Made by a program: the position numbers and the translations under genes
In this document: piece by piece, positions 7,874-15,708 of the stretch
Position numbering within the stretch: position 1 is the stretch's first letter
How the letters are laid out: each line of letters opens with the position of its first letter
DNA from: Bacteroidaceae bacterium
GTDB lineage: Bacteria > Bacteroidota > Bacteroidia > Bacteroidales > Bacteroidaceae
Assembly: GCA_024697785.1 (NCBI GenBank)
Contig: JAILEU010000115.1
Coordinates: forward strand, 1-38,193
DNA length: 38,193 nucleotides
Direction: 5' to 3'
Notes under the pieces: generated by a model
What the model saw: the letters and a program-made list of their open reading frames with translations, nothing else
Told to the model about the DNA's origin: nothing
Databases searched by the model: none

Positions 7874-8554
7874 ATGAAGTCGAAATCGAACATCTGGCAT
7901 CTCTGGCTGTTTGTAGCTGCCCTCATCTGCGGCGCAAACACGGGGGCTTATGCCCTGTCCCTCCAGCCATTATCTGACGGCTGTTCACCGTTCACAGCCC
8001 TCTCAGACACCCTGGCTGTCACGTCGCAGATGACACCGAAGGAGGCTGAGAAAGCCGCAAAGAAACAGGCAAAAGAAGAGGCGAAAAAAGCCCGCAACCA
8101 CGAAAAATACCTTGAGAAACAGGCCAAGAAGCAGGCCCAGCGCGAGAAAGACCAGGCGCGGGCTGTCGCCAAGGCCCAGAAAGAAGCTGCCAAGATGGCC
8201 AAGAAATTGGCCGAGATGACGCCGCAGACGGTCTATATCTATGGCGCTGGCATCAACTTCCTCGACTCGGTGGTCTATGTCACCGACTTTCAGCACATCG
8301 ACAGCGTTTACATCGAGCCCGACGGCGAGCTGCGCGACTACTATGCTTACACAGGCGACCTGAAATTCTATCTCGAGTCACACTACAACCTCGAGAACGA
8401 GACGTGCGCCGTTTTTTACATGACCGACGAGAAGAAAGCCTCCAAACGCTTCGCCAAGATGGACGCCAAACTGCGCAAGCAGGGCTACCTCATCAACCGC
8501 GTCAGCAAGGATGACTTCACCTTTGTTCGCCAAGAGGATAAACATGAAGAATAG
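7874..8554 (+). CDS. Secreted Lys/Ala-rich coiled-coil protein of unknown function
   Basis: 226 aa. A signal peptide (residues 1-27, ending TGAYA) is followed by a short linker. Next comes a strongly charged Lys/Ala/Glu/Gln helix (about 53-113), predicted coiled coil. A compact C-terminal part (about 118-226) contains VYIYGAGINFLDSVVYVTDF and ends in KHEE. I do not recognise the C-terminal domain. The basic helix could bind an acidic polymer or membrane surface; this is inference. The last 11 bases overlap the start of the clostripain-like lipoprotein gene, so the two are translated together and may act together at the cell envelope. Confidence 0.7.
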   Translation: MKSKSNIWHLWLFVAALICGANTGAYALSLQPLSDGCSPFTALSDTLAVTSQMTPKEAEKAAKKQAKEEAKKARNHEKYLEKQAKKQAQREKDQARAVAKAQKEAAKMAKKLAEMTPQTVYIYGAGINFLDSVVYVTDFQHIDSVYIEPDGELRDYYAYTGDLKFYLESHYNLENETCAVFYMTDEKKASKRFAKMDAKLRKQGYLINRVSKDDFTFVRQEDKHEE

Positions 8555-9812
8555 CAGCTTTTTCCTTCTCGCCCTGCTGTTTCTCTTTTCGGCCTGCCAC
8601 CCCTGGGACCACCCTGCCGACGACGACACACAGCCCACACGTACCGTACTGGTCTATATGGTGGCTGAGAACAGCCTCTCGTATGGCAACTTCCACGAAC
8701 AGGACCTGAACGAACTGCTGACAGCGTCGGGCGAGATTCCCTCCAAATGCCATCTGCTGGTCTATGTGGACGACACCGACACGCCGCGCCTCTATCTGGT
8801 CGAGAACGGCTCTACCTCAAGCAAGCCCCGCCTGCTCAAGCAATGGACCGAGGACATGAACAGCTGCGCCACCGAGACACTTCGGCAGATGATGGAAATC
8901 ATGACCACCCTGCTCCCCTCGAAGAGCTACGGGCTGGTGTTCTGGAGCCACGGCAACGCCTGGCTTCCAGGCTCACGCACCACCGCCAACAACCGCAAGG
9001 CTCCGGCATCCCTCAGCGCACCGCGCTCTGAGCCACAGCGCACCATCGGCATCGACAACGGAGGAAATTCGTTCAGCAACACGGGTTCCAAAATGGAAAT
9101 CAGCGAGCTTGCAGAGGTGCTGAGCGACTTCCCCAAGCTCAGCTTCCTGATGTTCGACGCCTGCTTCATGCAGACCATCGAGGTGGCCTACGAGCTGCGC
9201 CACGTCACCGACTACGTCATTGCCTCGCCCGCCGAGATTCCCAACCCGGGTGCCCCCTACGACCGTATCCTGCCCTGTATGTTCAGCGCGACGACCGACG
9301 TCGAGGGTATCATCGACGAGTATTATCACCACTATGCCGATTCGGCCATAACCATCAGCAACCGCTCCGCCGCCACCCACGGCGCCGTGCTCTCGGTCGT
9401 GAAAACCAGCGAACTCGACGCCCTACAGCGTGTCACGGCACAGATGATTCAGCGCTATGCCACGGCTGACGAAGACAAGAATCTGGGCGAAGTGCTGCGC
9501 TACTTCCCCCTCTCGATGCAGTCTATTCCCGAGTTTTACGACATGAAGGCCTACATGCGCCATCTCATCACGTCCGACGACGACTGGGCTGTCTGGCTCG
9601 AAGCCTTCGACCACGCTGTTCCCTACCGCCGCGCCACCGAGCACTGGTACACCTCGTACACCGGACGATACATGTACATCGGCTCGCGGGACACCTACGG
9701 GGGCGTCTCGATGTTCGTGCCCCAGCCGGGCGATTTCTACAGCATGCTGTTCAGTCAGTTCCGCCAGACATCGTGGTACCCTGTCTCAGGGTGGCCGACA
9801 GTCTTTCCGTAA
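8544..9812 (+). CDS. Clostripain-family (C11) cysteine peptidase lipoprotein
   Basis: 422 aa. A lipoprotein signal ends in LFLFSAC, so the protein is anchored in the envelope. The fold matches peptidase family C11: RTVLVYMVAENSLS at the first strand, YGLVFWSHGNAW with the catalytic His at residue 136, and FLMFDACFMQTIEVAYEL with the catalytic Cys at residue 207. Family members cleave after Arg or Lys and often self-process; which applies here cannot be told. The C-terminus (TSWYPVSGW) looks natural for the family. The last 62 bases overlap the 3' end of dapA on the other strand. The ATG at 8544 was chosen because it begins the lipoprotein signal. Confidence 0.88.
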   Translation: MKNSSFFLLALLFLFSACHPWDHPADDDTQPTRTVLVYMVAENSLSYGNFHEQDLNELLTASGEIPSKCHLLVYVDDTDTPRLYLVENGSTSSKPRLLKQWTEDMNSCATETLRQMMEIMTTLLPSKSYGLVFWSHGNAWLPGSRTTANNRKAPASLSAPRSEPQRTIGIDNGGNSFSNTGSKMEISELAEVLSDFPKLSFLMFDACFMQTIEVAYELRHVTDYVIASPAEIPNPGAPYDRILPCMFSATTDVEGIIDEYYHHYADSAITISNRSAATHGAVLSVVKTSELDALQRVTAQMIQRYATADEDKNLGEVLRYFPLSMQSIPEFYDMKAYMRHLITSDDDWAVWLEAFDHAVPYRRATEHWYTSYTGRYMYIGSRDTYGGVSMFVPQPGDFYSMLFSQFRQTSWYPVSGWPTVFP

Positions 9813-10668
9813 GCTCTTCTGACACCGTCACCAGCGGCAGGCGCAGCACATTCTGCATGCGTCCGGCCAGGCTGAGCGCAGCCTTCACGCCCGCAGGACT
9901 GCCCTCTGCAAACAGCATGTCGCAGACGGGTTCCAGCCGTGCTGCCATGGCCGCGGCTTTCTCCGTTTCGCCCCGCCGAATGGCCCGGCACATCCCGCTC
10001 ACCTCGGCCGGCATGAGATTGCTCACCACCGACACCACGCCGTCAGCGCCGCGCTCCATCAGCGGGAGCGTCAGCTTGTCGTCGCCCGACAGCACCTTGA
10101 AGCCGTCAGGACGTCCCTGCAGGATGCGCTCAATCTGTTCCACATTGCCTGACGCCTCCTTGATGCCGATGACGCGCGGACAGTCGCGTGCGATGCGCAG
10201 CGTCGTCTCGGCCGTCAGGTTGACGCCCGTCCGCGACGGCACGTTGTAGAGCACGATGGGCAGCGGCGATGCCTCGGCAAGGACGCGATAGTGACGGTAA
10301 AGACCCTCTTGCGATGGTTTATTGTAATAAGGAGTGACGATGAGAAGGGCATCCATGCCCTCGAAGGCGTCAGCCTGCATACGCTTCAGCATTCCGGCCG
10401 TGTCGTTGCCGCCGAAGCCCAGCAGCAGCGGTAGTCGTCCCCCGTTCACACGGACCACCGTGTCGCGCACCAGCCGTTGCTCGGCGTCCGTCAGCGTGGG
10501 CGTCTCGGCCGTCGTCCCAAGCACGCAAAAGAAATTCACACCTGCAAGGATATTGCTCTCCACCAGACGCTCCAGGGCGTCCACGTCAATGCTGAAATCC
10601 TCGCGAAATGGCGTCACCAGGGCGGTTCCGACACCGCTGAGACCCATAAAGGCATCGTCTTTGTTCAT
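9751..10668 (-). CDS. dapA: 4-hydroxy-tetrahydrodipicolinate synthase
   Basis: 305 aa from the chosen start. It condenses pyruvate with aspartate semialdehyde in lysine and diaminopimelate synthesis. Motifs: GTTAETPTL (substrate-binding Thr pair), IVLYNVPSRTG with the catalytic Tyr, and RVIGIKEASGN with the Schiff-base Lys, all in an ordinary TIM barrel. Starts at 10674, 10668 and 10647 are all in frame. The promoter box ends at 10689, so a start at 10647 (298 aa) would give a more normal leader and remains possible. The 3' end runs 62 bases into the opposing peptidase gene. Confidence 0.94.
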   Translation of the reverse strand: MNKDDAFMGLSGVGTALVTPFREDFSIDVDALERLVESNILAGVNFFCVLGTTAETPTLTDAEQRLVRDTVVRVNGGRLPLLLGFGGNDTAGMLKRMQADAFEGMDALLIVTPYYNKPSQEGLYRHYRVLAEASPLPIVLYNVPSRTGVNLTAETTLRIARDCPRVIGIKEASGNVEQIERILQGRPDGFKVLSGDDKLTLPLMERGADGVVSVVSNLMPAEVSGMCRAIRRGETEKAAAMAARLEPVCDMLFAEGSPAGVKAALSLAGRMQNVLRLPLVTVSEELTERLSATLRQGTTMSGGTD

Positions 10669-10688
10669 AACCATTCTGAAATCTGCGG

Positions 10689-10720
10689 CGAAGGTACGGC
10701 AGTCAGCGCGAAAAAACAAA
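10689..10720 (-). promoter_or_regulatory. dapA promoter
   Basis: On the minus strand: TTTG (10717-10720), 20-base spacer, TACCTTCG (10689-10696). It is the same box and spacing as the promoter at 244-275. It begins 18 bases after the sulfatase stop codon, so dapA need not depend on sulfatase transcription. Confidence 0.65.
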
Positions 10721-10737
10721 TATATTCGTGTTTTTTC

Positions 10738-12270
10738 TCATTCTTCCTGCGGCAGGGTGACCGGGAAGAGAGGGCTGTCGATGTGGTCTTCGTAGATCTT
10801 CGTGACCAGCTGTCGGACGATGTCCGGACGGCTGGCGGCGAGGTCGTGGTCCTCGTGGGGGTCGGCAGCGAGGTTGTAGAGCGAGGGACGCCCGCGGCTG
10901 ACGACGAGCTTCCAGTCACCACGGCGCACGCCCAGCATGTCGGTCTCGTGAAACTCCCAGTAGAGGTGGTCATGCTGCGGCTGGACGCCCTGCCCCGTCA
11001 GCGTGGGGAGGATCGAGAGGCCGTCGTAACGTGCCTTCCATCGGTCCGTCGTGGTGACGGAGGCCATGCCGGCCATGTCGAGGAAGGTGGGCAGCAGGTC
11101 ATAGAAGGCAAAGGGGAAGTCGCTCTCGCTGCCCGCAGCGATGTGTCCGGGCCAGCGGACGATGAAGGGTATGCGGATGCCGCCCTCGTGGGTGCTGCGC
11201 TTGAGGCCACGGAACATGCCGTCGTGGTTGAAGTAGTCCGGGTCTGCCCCACCCTCCTCGTGAGGGCCGTTGTCGCTGGTGAAGATGACCACGGTGTTGT
11301 CGGCCAGCCCACGCTCGTCGAGCAGCTGCATGATCTCGCCCACCTGGGCATCCAGCCGCGTTATCATGGCGGCAAACTGGGCATGGGCCTCGGACGTGGC
11401 GTTATAGCGCGAGCCGCTGTCGCCGCGGTAGGTCCGCTCGGGGAGCAGCCGCCCACGGAAACGCTGCAGCAGCGAGTCGTCGGGCTGACGAAGCTCGGCG
11501 TGGGGCAGCGTGTAGGTCAGGAAACCGATGAATGGCTTCCCCTCCTCCTGCCTTGCCAGCCACTCCATGGCGCGCTGGTGGATCAGGTCGGCCGAGTACT
11601 GACGGCGGTTGTCGTAGTCGTCGCCATACATGTCGTGGCCGATATTCTGCTCCATCACCTCGCGCACCACGCCCTTGTCGCCACGCTGGCGGCTGTAGCG
11701 GTTCAGGAAATTTGGGTAATAGAGGTGAGCCTGATACTGGCAGATGTAGCCATAGAACTCGTCGATGCCCCGCTTGTCGGGTGTTGAGACGCTGCCCTCG
11801 TAGCCCCCCGCCCACTTGCCGAACAGCCCCGTGGTGTAGCCCACGGCACGCATCAGCTCGGGCAGTATGGCATGGGCGGTGTCGTAGGGCTCCTGGCCGC
11901 TGACGGCATAATCGACATTCCGTCCATACTCCACTCGCCCCGACCAGTGTTCGCGGTTGCCCCGCACATGGGTGTGGCCCGTGTGCTGCCCCGTCATCAG
12001 GCAAGCACGCGAGGGCGCCGACACGGGGCTGCCGGCATAGGCAGCCGTCATGCGCATGCCCTGTGCCGCCAGACGGTCGATGTTGGGCGTCACGAAATGC
12101 TGCTGGCCATAGCACGAGAGGTCGCCGTAGCCCATGTCGTCGCACATGATGTAAAGGATGTTGGGCCGCTGCTGCGCCATGGCTGCTGGCACACACGCGG
12201 CAGGCAGGGCTGCTGCAAGCGCAAAAGAGCTGGCACGTTCCGTCCACCGACGGGGAGAGGCTTTTTTCAT
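10738..12270 (-). CDS. Serine-type sulfatase (arylsulfatase-like, S1 family)
   Basis: 510 aa. A signal peptide ends about residue 33 (AAMAQ), so the enzyme is exported. RPNILYIMCDDMGYGD (metal-binding Asp pair, residues 44-45) opens the alkaline-phosphatase-like fold. The formylglycine site is S84-A-P-S-R88 within SPVSAPSRACLMTG, the serine form of the C/S-x-P-x-R motif. That type needs maturation by a radical SAM anSME enzyme. The metal-site segment IFTSDNGPHEEGG follows later. The substrate is unknown; in gut Bacteroidales these enzymes usually act on host or algal sulfated glycans. It stands alone without SusC/SusD genes. The open frame extends to 12531 through repeat DNA; the signal peptide sets the start. 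Confidence 0.92.
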   Translation of the reverse strand: MKKASPRRWTERASSFALAAALPAACVPAAMAQQRPNILYIMCDDMGYGDLSCYGQQHFVTPNIDRLAAQGMRMTAAYAGSPVSAPSRACLMTGQHTGHTHVRGNREHWSGRVEYGRNVDYAVSGQEPYDTAHAILPELMRAVGYTTGLFGKWAGGYEGSVSTPDKRGIDEFYGYICQYQAHLYYPNFLNRYSRQRGDKGVVREVMEQNIGHDMYGDDYDNRRQYSADLIHQRAMEWLARQEEGKPFIGFLTYTLPHAELRQPDDSLLQRFRGRLLPERTYRGDSGSRYNATSEAHAQFAAMITRLDAQVGEIMQLLDERGLADNTVVIFTSDNGPHEEGGADPDYFNHDGMFRGLKRSTHEGGIRIPFIVRWPGHIAAGSESDFPFAFYDLLPTFLDMAGMASVTTTDRWKARYDGLSILPTLTGQGVQPQHDHLYWEFHETDMLGVRRGDWKLVVSRGRPSLYNLAADPHEDHDLAASRPDIVRQLVTKIYEDHIDSPLFPVTLPQEE

Positions 12271-12298
12271 GACAATGCTGAAATATCGTTTTAGACTG

Positions 12299-12306
12299 CA
12301 AACATA
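12299..12306 (-). promoter_or_regulatory. -7 box of the sulfatase gene
   Basis: TATGTTTG on the minus strand at 12299-12306 is a full TAnnTTTG match, giving a leader of about 20 bases. No good -33 box lies at the usual distance, so the gene may need an activator. Confidence 0.45.
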
Positions 12307-12776
12307 TATAAAAGTTCTGAGAATATCATCCAGTCGGGACAAAAAACTTTTTCCGTTCAGTTTGGAAAAACGTCTTGGATTTTCCCCATCGTTTTCTTGA
12401 CATGCCCAAGAATGCGACCGTGCGACCGTGCGACCGTGCGACCGAGTCACCACTCGCCAACTGTAGAGACGCGACATGCCACGTCTCCCCATCACCACTC
12501 GGGTAATCATTTTTTTCACTTCGAACTTCATATAATTTTGATAAGAATTACGAGTTAAGAATTCAAGTACTTTTTGCCGTACACTGCGAGCTTAAACATT
12601 CATCCGTTCAATGGCAACCGTTCACTAAAAGATTTCTTTTGCGCTGCAAAGTTACGGCAAGAATTTTAATTCACCAAACATTTTTCCAAATATTTTTCAA
12701 GAAATCTTCATTTTTTTTGAAAACGCCTTGTTTGTTGGATTTTTATTGTTCCGACTTAGTTTGGGGGCATCGAAAA

Positions 12777-12969
12777 TGTCGCATTGTCGCATTGTCGCAT
12801 TGTTGCATCGTCGCATTTTCCTCCTGCACATGCGCGAACTATATATGGAAAGGTAGAATGGTTTTATATATATTATATATTATATTTCTATTTTATATTT
12901 CCATATATATTATAAATCGCGCGCACGCCGGAGAGGTTGTGCGACAATGCGACAATGCGACAATGCGAC
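12777..12969. repeat. Long hairpin formed by inverted octamer arrays
   Basis: Left arm 12777-12802 and right arm 12945-12969 match for 25 bases in inverted orientation. The 142-base centre carries a second dyad. It could be a MITE-like element, a cruciform or a non-coding RNA. No target-site duplication is obvious. Confidence 0.6.
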
Positions 12970-13572
12970 GCTCTTTTCCCCGTGCAGAAAAGCCCTTCCC
13001 CGACAGAGAAATCCCCTTCCTACGCGTACGTCGGCCCGAATTTCTGCCAAACCGCCGCAGCAACTTCCACCCGAAAAAATGTCGCATCACCCCGTTTTTC
13101 GGTCTTCGTCGTCGCCAAAAAAGTCGCCTTTTCACCCCCAAAAAAACAAAATTGACGGTAAGAACACCCCCCAGTCGACGGATTTTAGGCCCTCTTTGAC
13201 TACCAAAAAAAGCACTTTTTTTGGCGCGTAAAGCAACGTCAGAACCCCGATTTTTGCCCCGTTTTTGACACTCAAAACCGCAAAATCGCAAAAAAATGGT
13301 GCCGATTTTCCGTCGCCCCCCCCAGCCTCGGCATAAAAACAGTGTAGGAGTTTTCTTGCATCGAAACAGAAAAAACCTAAAAATCGGTTCGGGTGGGCGT
13401 CTAGAATGTAGGCGCAAAATAGTGCTCACATCGCCAGCGTCGCATGGTCGCACGGTCGCATTTTTCACTTGGCTAAACGAAAACGTTTTTCTTGTTCAAG
13501 ACATCGGGGGGGGTGATACATTTAAAAATGTTAAAGTGACTCGGCATGCAGGAAAAAAACGGCAGGAATGAC

Positions 13573-13580
13573 TACTTTTG
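13573..13580 (+). promoter_or_regulatory. -7 box of the flavoprotein gene
   Basis: TACTTTTG at 13573-13580 is a full TAnnTTTG match, 35 bases before the ATG at 13615. No -33 box is evident. Its position inside the longer in-frame extension from 13546 supports the later start. Confidence 0.5.
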
Positions 13581-13614
13581 CCTTTTGAAAAGAAAAGTAT
13601 CCATTCATCGTTAC

Positions 13615-14238
13615 ATGAAAGTATTATTAATCAACGGCAGCCCCCGTAGAAAGGGCAACACCTTTGTGGCACTGAGCGAGGTGGCCAGCACACTGGAGAA
13701 ACAGGGCATTAAGGCTGAGATTGTGCAGATTGGCGTGAAGCCCGTCAGGGGCTGCATCGCCTGTAACCAATGCAAGACGAAGGGGCTTGGCCGCTGCGTC
13801 TTCGACGACGACGTCTGCAACCGCATCGGTGAGATGCTTGACGACGCCGACGCGCTCATCATCGGCTCTCCGGTCTATTACGGACAGCCCAACGGCTCGG
13901 TGCTGTCGCTGATGCAACGGCTGTTCTACTCGGCTGGCGCCAAGGTGCAGAACAAGCCTGCCGCAGCGGTATGCGTATGCCGACGGGGTGGAGCCACCGC
14001 AGCGTTCCAGACACTGAACATGCCCTTCCAGATGATGAACATGCCCGTGGTGACTTCGCAGTACTGGAACATCGTCTATGGACGCGAGGAAGGACAGGCT
14101 GCGCTTGACGACGAGGGCATGCAGACCATGCGCACCCTGGCCAACAATATGGCGTGGCTGCTGAAAAAGATGCATGCCGACGGACATCCCGACTACCCCG
14201 AGCGCGAGCCCTGGACACCTATGCACTTCATCCGGTGA
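13615..14238 (+). CDS. NAD(P)H-dependent flavin oxidoreductase, flavodoxin-like fold
   Basis: 207 aa. The N-terminus KVLLINGSPRRKGNT is the FMN phosphate-binding loop of the NADPH-dependent FMN reductase family. It is followed by VRGCIACNQCKTKGLGRCVFDDD, a Cys-rich segment typical of the iron-sulfur-flavoprotein-like subgroup, then ALIIGSPVYYGQPNG. The spacing does not prove an Fe-S cluster. It is cytoplasmic and likely a two-electron reductase; the substrate is unknown. A tract of octamer repeats separates it from the radical SAM gene 61 bases downstream, and the two probably form one transcript. The flavoprotein could supply electrons to the radical SAM enzyme, which is inference from context. 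Confidence 0.85.
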   Translation: MKVLLINGSPRRKGNTFVALSEVASTLEKQGIKAEIVQIGVKPVRGCIACNQCKTKGLGRCVFDDDVCNRIGEMLDDADALIIGSPVYYGQPNGSVLSLMQRLFYSAGAKVQNKPAAAVCVCRRGGATAAFQTLNMPFQMMNMPVVTSQYWNIVYGREEGQAALDDEGMQTMRTLANNMAWLLKKMHADGHPDYPEREPWTPMHFIR

Positions 14239-14248
14239 GGGTTTGTGG

Positions 14249-14295
14249 GGTTAAGAGTTTAAGGGTTTAAGAGTTTAAGAGTTTAAGGGTTTAAG
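14249..14295 (+). repeat. Octamer tandem repeat in the radical SAM leader
   Basis: About six units of AGTTTAAG/GGTTTAAG run from 14249 to 14295 and stop 4 bases before the ATG at 14300. They occupy the place where a ribosome binding site would sit. Confidence 0.8.
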
Positions 14296-14299
14296 AAAT

Positions 14300-15406
14300 A
14301 TGCATACAGACCAAGCTGTGCCTGACCTGGCAGCCTATATGAGCGGCAGCATCCGTCGCATCATGGCGCGTGCCTACAAGAACGTGCTTTCGAATCCGCG
14401 CGAAGCCAAGTTTGCTTACCGCATGCAGCAGACTTTCCAGAAGTCGGAGAAGCGTCGCAAAAGACTGCTGGAAACAGATGGGCTGGAGGTTCCACCGTTC
14501 CTCATCAGCAGCATCGCCACAACGTGCAACCTGCACTGCCGCGGCTGCTACGCCCGCTCGAACGGCATTGCTGCCGACAAGGACGAGGCCCGCAAGGAGA
14601 CACTCAGCCCGGAGCAATGGCGCAACATTTTTACAGAAGCCGCCTCGCTGGGCATCAACTTTTCGCTGCTGGCTGGCGGCGAACCGATGATGCGGCGCGA
14701 CATCCTTGAGGCCGTTGCCGACGTGAAGGACATGATTTTCCCCATCTTCACCAACGGCACGCTCATCGGCCCTGCGTACATGACGTTCCTGCGTCAGCAC
14801 CTCAACATGGTTCCCATCATCAGCATCGAGGGCACGGCCATCGGCACCGACGAACGACGCGGTCAAGGGGTATTCCGACGTGCCGTGCAATCGATGGAGA
14901 TGCTTCGCGATGAGGACCTTTTCTTCGGCACCAGCATCACGGTCACCACGGAGAACTATCGCCTCGTCACTTCGACAGACTTCATCGACACCCTGCGTAG
15001 CTACGGCTGTAAAATCGTCTTCTACGTCGAGTACGTCCCCACCGAACCGGGCACGGAGCATCTGGCCTTCAGCGACGAGCACGTGGCAGAGATGGAACAG
15101 CTGCTCGACGAGCGACGGGGTGAATATGCCGACAACATCATCTTCCTCTCCTTCCCTGGCGACGAGAAGGCCCTCGGCGGCTGTCTGGCCTCGGGACGCG
15201 GTTTCTTCCACATCGGTCCCGACGGTTCGGCCGAGCCCTGCCCCTTCTCTCCCTTCAGCGACAGCAACGTGGCCCAGATGGGGGTGCGCCAGGCGCTGCA
15301 ATCGCCCCTCTTCCGCAAGATCCGCGCCGCACGCGCCCTGGGCTGGGAGCACACCGGAGGCTGCACACTCTTCGAACACCGGGAAGAGATAGAGCAGATG
15401 GTCTGA
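14300..15406 (+). CDS. Radical SAM protein with a SPASM-like Cys-rich C-terminus
   Basis: 368 aa. The radical SAM cluster motif CNLHCRGC (Cx3Cx2C) lies near residue 75, after a helical N-terminal extension of about 65 residues rich in basic residues. It continues with LLAGGEPMMRRDILE (the GGEP SAM-binding motif). The C-terminal part has GGCLASGRGFFHIGPDGSAEPCPFSPFSDSN, a SPASM/twitch-type pattern that could bind a further Fe-S cluster, and a last Cys in GGCTLFEHR. The reaction is unknown. It is not a recognisable sulfatase-maturating enzyme despite the sulfatase nearby, because length and C-terminal Cys pattern differ. It lies downstream of the flavoprotein gene on the same strand. Confidence 0.85.
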   Translation: MHTDQAVPDLAAYMSGSIRRIMARAYKNVLSNPREAKFAYRMQQTFQKSEKRRKRLLETDGLEVPPFLISSIATTCNLHCRGCYARSNGIAADKDEARKETLSPEQWRNIFTEAASLGINFSLLAGGEPMMRRDILEAVADVKDMIFPIFTNGTLIGPAYMTFLRQHLNMVPIISIEGTAIGTDERRGQGVFRRAVQSMEMLRDEDLFFGTSITVTTENYRLVTSTDFIDTLRSYGCKIVFYVEYVPTEPGTEHLAFSDEHVAEMEQLLDERRGEYADNIIFLSFPGDEKALGGCLASGRGFFHIGPDGSAEPCPFSPFSDSNVAQMGVRQALQSPLFRKIRAARALGWEHTGGCTLFEHREEIEQMV

Positions 15407-15436
15407 TCCCCCCCATGAAAGATGTGAACGTCCTGT

Positions 15437-15487
15437 ATAGCCCAGGGCAACGCCCTAGGTATATTCGAGCACACATCATCCCACGCC
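15437..15487. repeat. REP-like dispersed element, copy 2 (inverted)
   Basis: Reverse complement of the element at 41-92 over about 51 bases with a few differences, including one change in the hairpin arm (CCCTAGG for CCCTGGG). Confidence 0.75.
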
Positions 15488-15650
15488 GCTTTTGACCGTT
15501 TGACCCAGGGCGTTGCCCTGGGCTATGTGCTCTATGCCCCTCCGGGGCGCTCCTCCCAATCGAATTTCATATTTGAGAAAAAAACAAGTGCAAGGCATTT
15601 TTTCTTAACTCTTAACTCTTAATTCTTAACTAATTCAAGCTCTTAACTAA

Positions 15651-15691
15651 ACGAAGTAGGGACGTCACACGATGTGACGTCCCTACTTCGT
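15651..15691 (-). terminator. Perfect 19-bp hairpin after rplT
   Basis: Arms 15651-15669 and 15673-15691 are perfectly complementary with a 3-base CGA loop. The hairpin lies 18 bases after the rplT stop on the minus strand and also faces the end of the radical SAM gene, so it can end both transcripts. No long T-run follows. The GTAGGGACG...CGTCCCTAC core resembles a REP family. Confidence 0.65.
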
Positions 15692-15708
15692 TGTCCTGGG
15701 GGAACTTC

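Larger units (their letters stand above)
12271..13614. other. 1.3-kb gene-free region of nested inverted octamer repeats
   Basis: I see no credible gene here. Outer repeats of GTGCGACC type at 12412-12446 are complementary to 13439-13463. Inner repeats of TGTCGCAT at 12777-12802 are complementary to CAATGCGA repeats at 12945-12969. The inner pair encloses an AT-rich core with its own dyad (TATATATGGAAA near 12841 against TTTCCATATATA near 12897). The segment 12970-13440 is rich in A-, T- and C-runs. A broken GTAGAGACG palindrome lies at about 12464-12491. Open frames across the region (12639-13199 plus, 12893-13468 minus) are translated repeats and low-complexity sequence. Confidence 0.7.
15407..15708. 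other. Repeat-filled spacer between convergent genes
   Basis: Contains the inverted copy of the REP-like element (15437-15487), a second CCCAGGGCGTTGCCCTGGG hairpin near 15504-15522, a GCCCCTCCGGGGC palindrome near 15537-15549, a TTAACTC heptamer tract (about 15603-15650), and the perfect hairpin at 15651-15691. No gene is seen. Confidence 0.75.

Noticed and set aside
10477..11787. 436-codon open frame opposite dapA and the sulfatase
   Set aside because: It spans two real genes on the other strand and shows no domain; an antisense shadow.
12639..13199. 186-codon open frame on the plus strand
   Set aside because: Its translation is dominated by repeat and AT-rich low-complexity sequence, it has no recognisable domain, and it crosses both arms of the inverted octamer arrays.
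12412..13463. CRISPR-like array
   Set aside because: Units are only 8 bp with no spacers, are degenerate and occur in both orientations; no cas genes are present.
12893..13468. 191-codon open frame on the minus strand
   Set aside because: It starts in one octamer array and ends in another, and is extremely rich in Arg, Lys and Phe from A/T and C/G runs. This is not coding-like.
14300..15406. Radical SAM protein as the sulfatase-maturating enzyme (anSME)
   Set aside because: It lacks the length, and the C-terminal Cys arrangement expected of anSME is not seen; proximity to the sulfatase alone is weak evidence.
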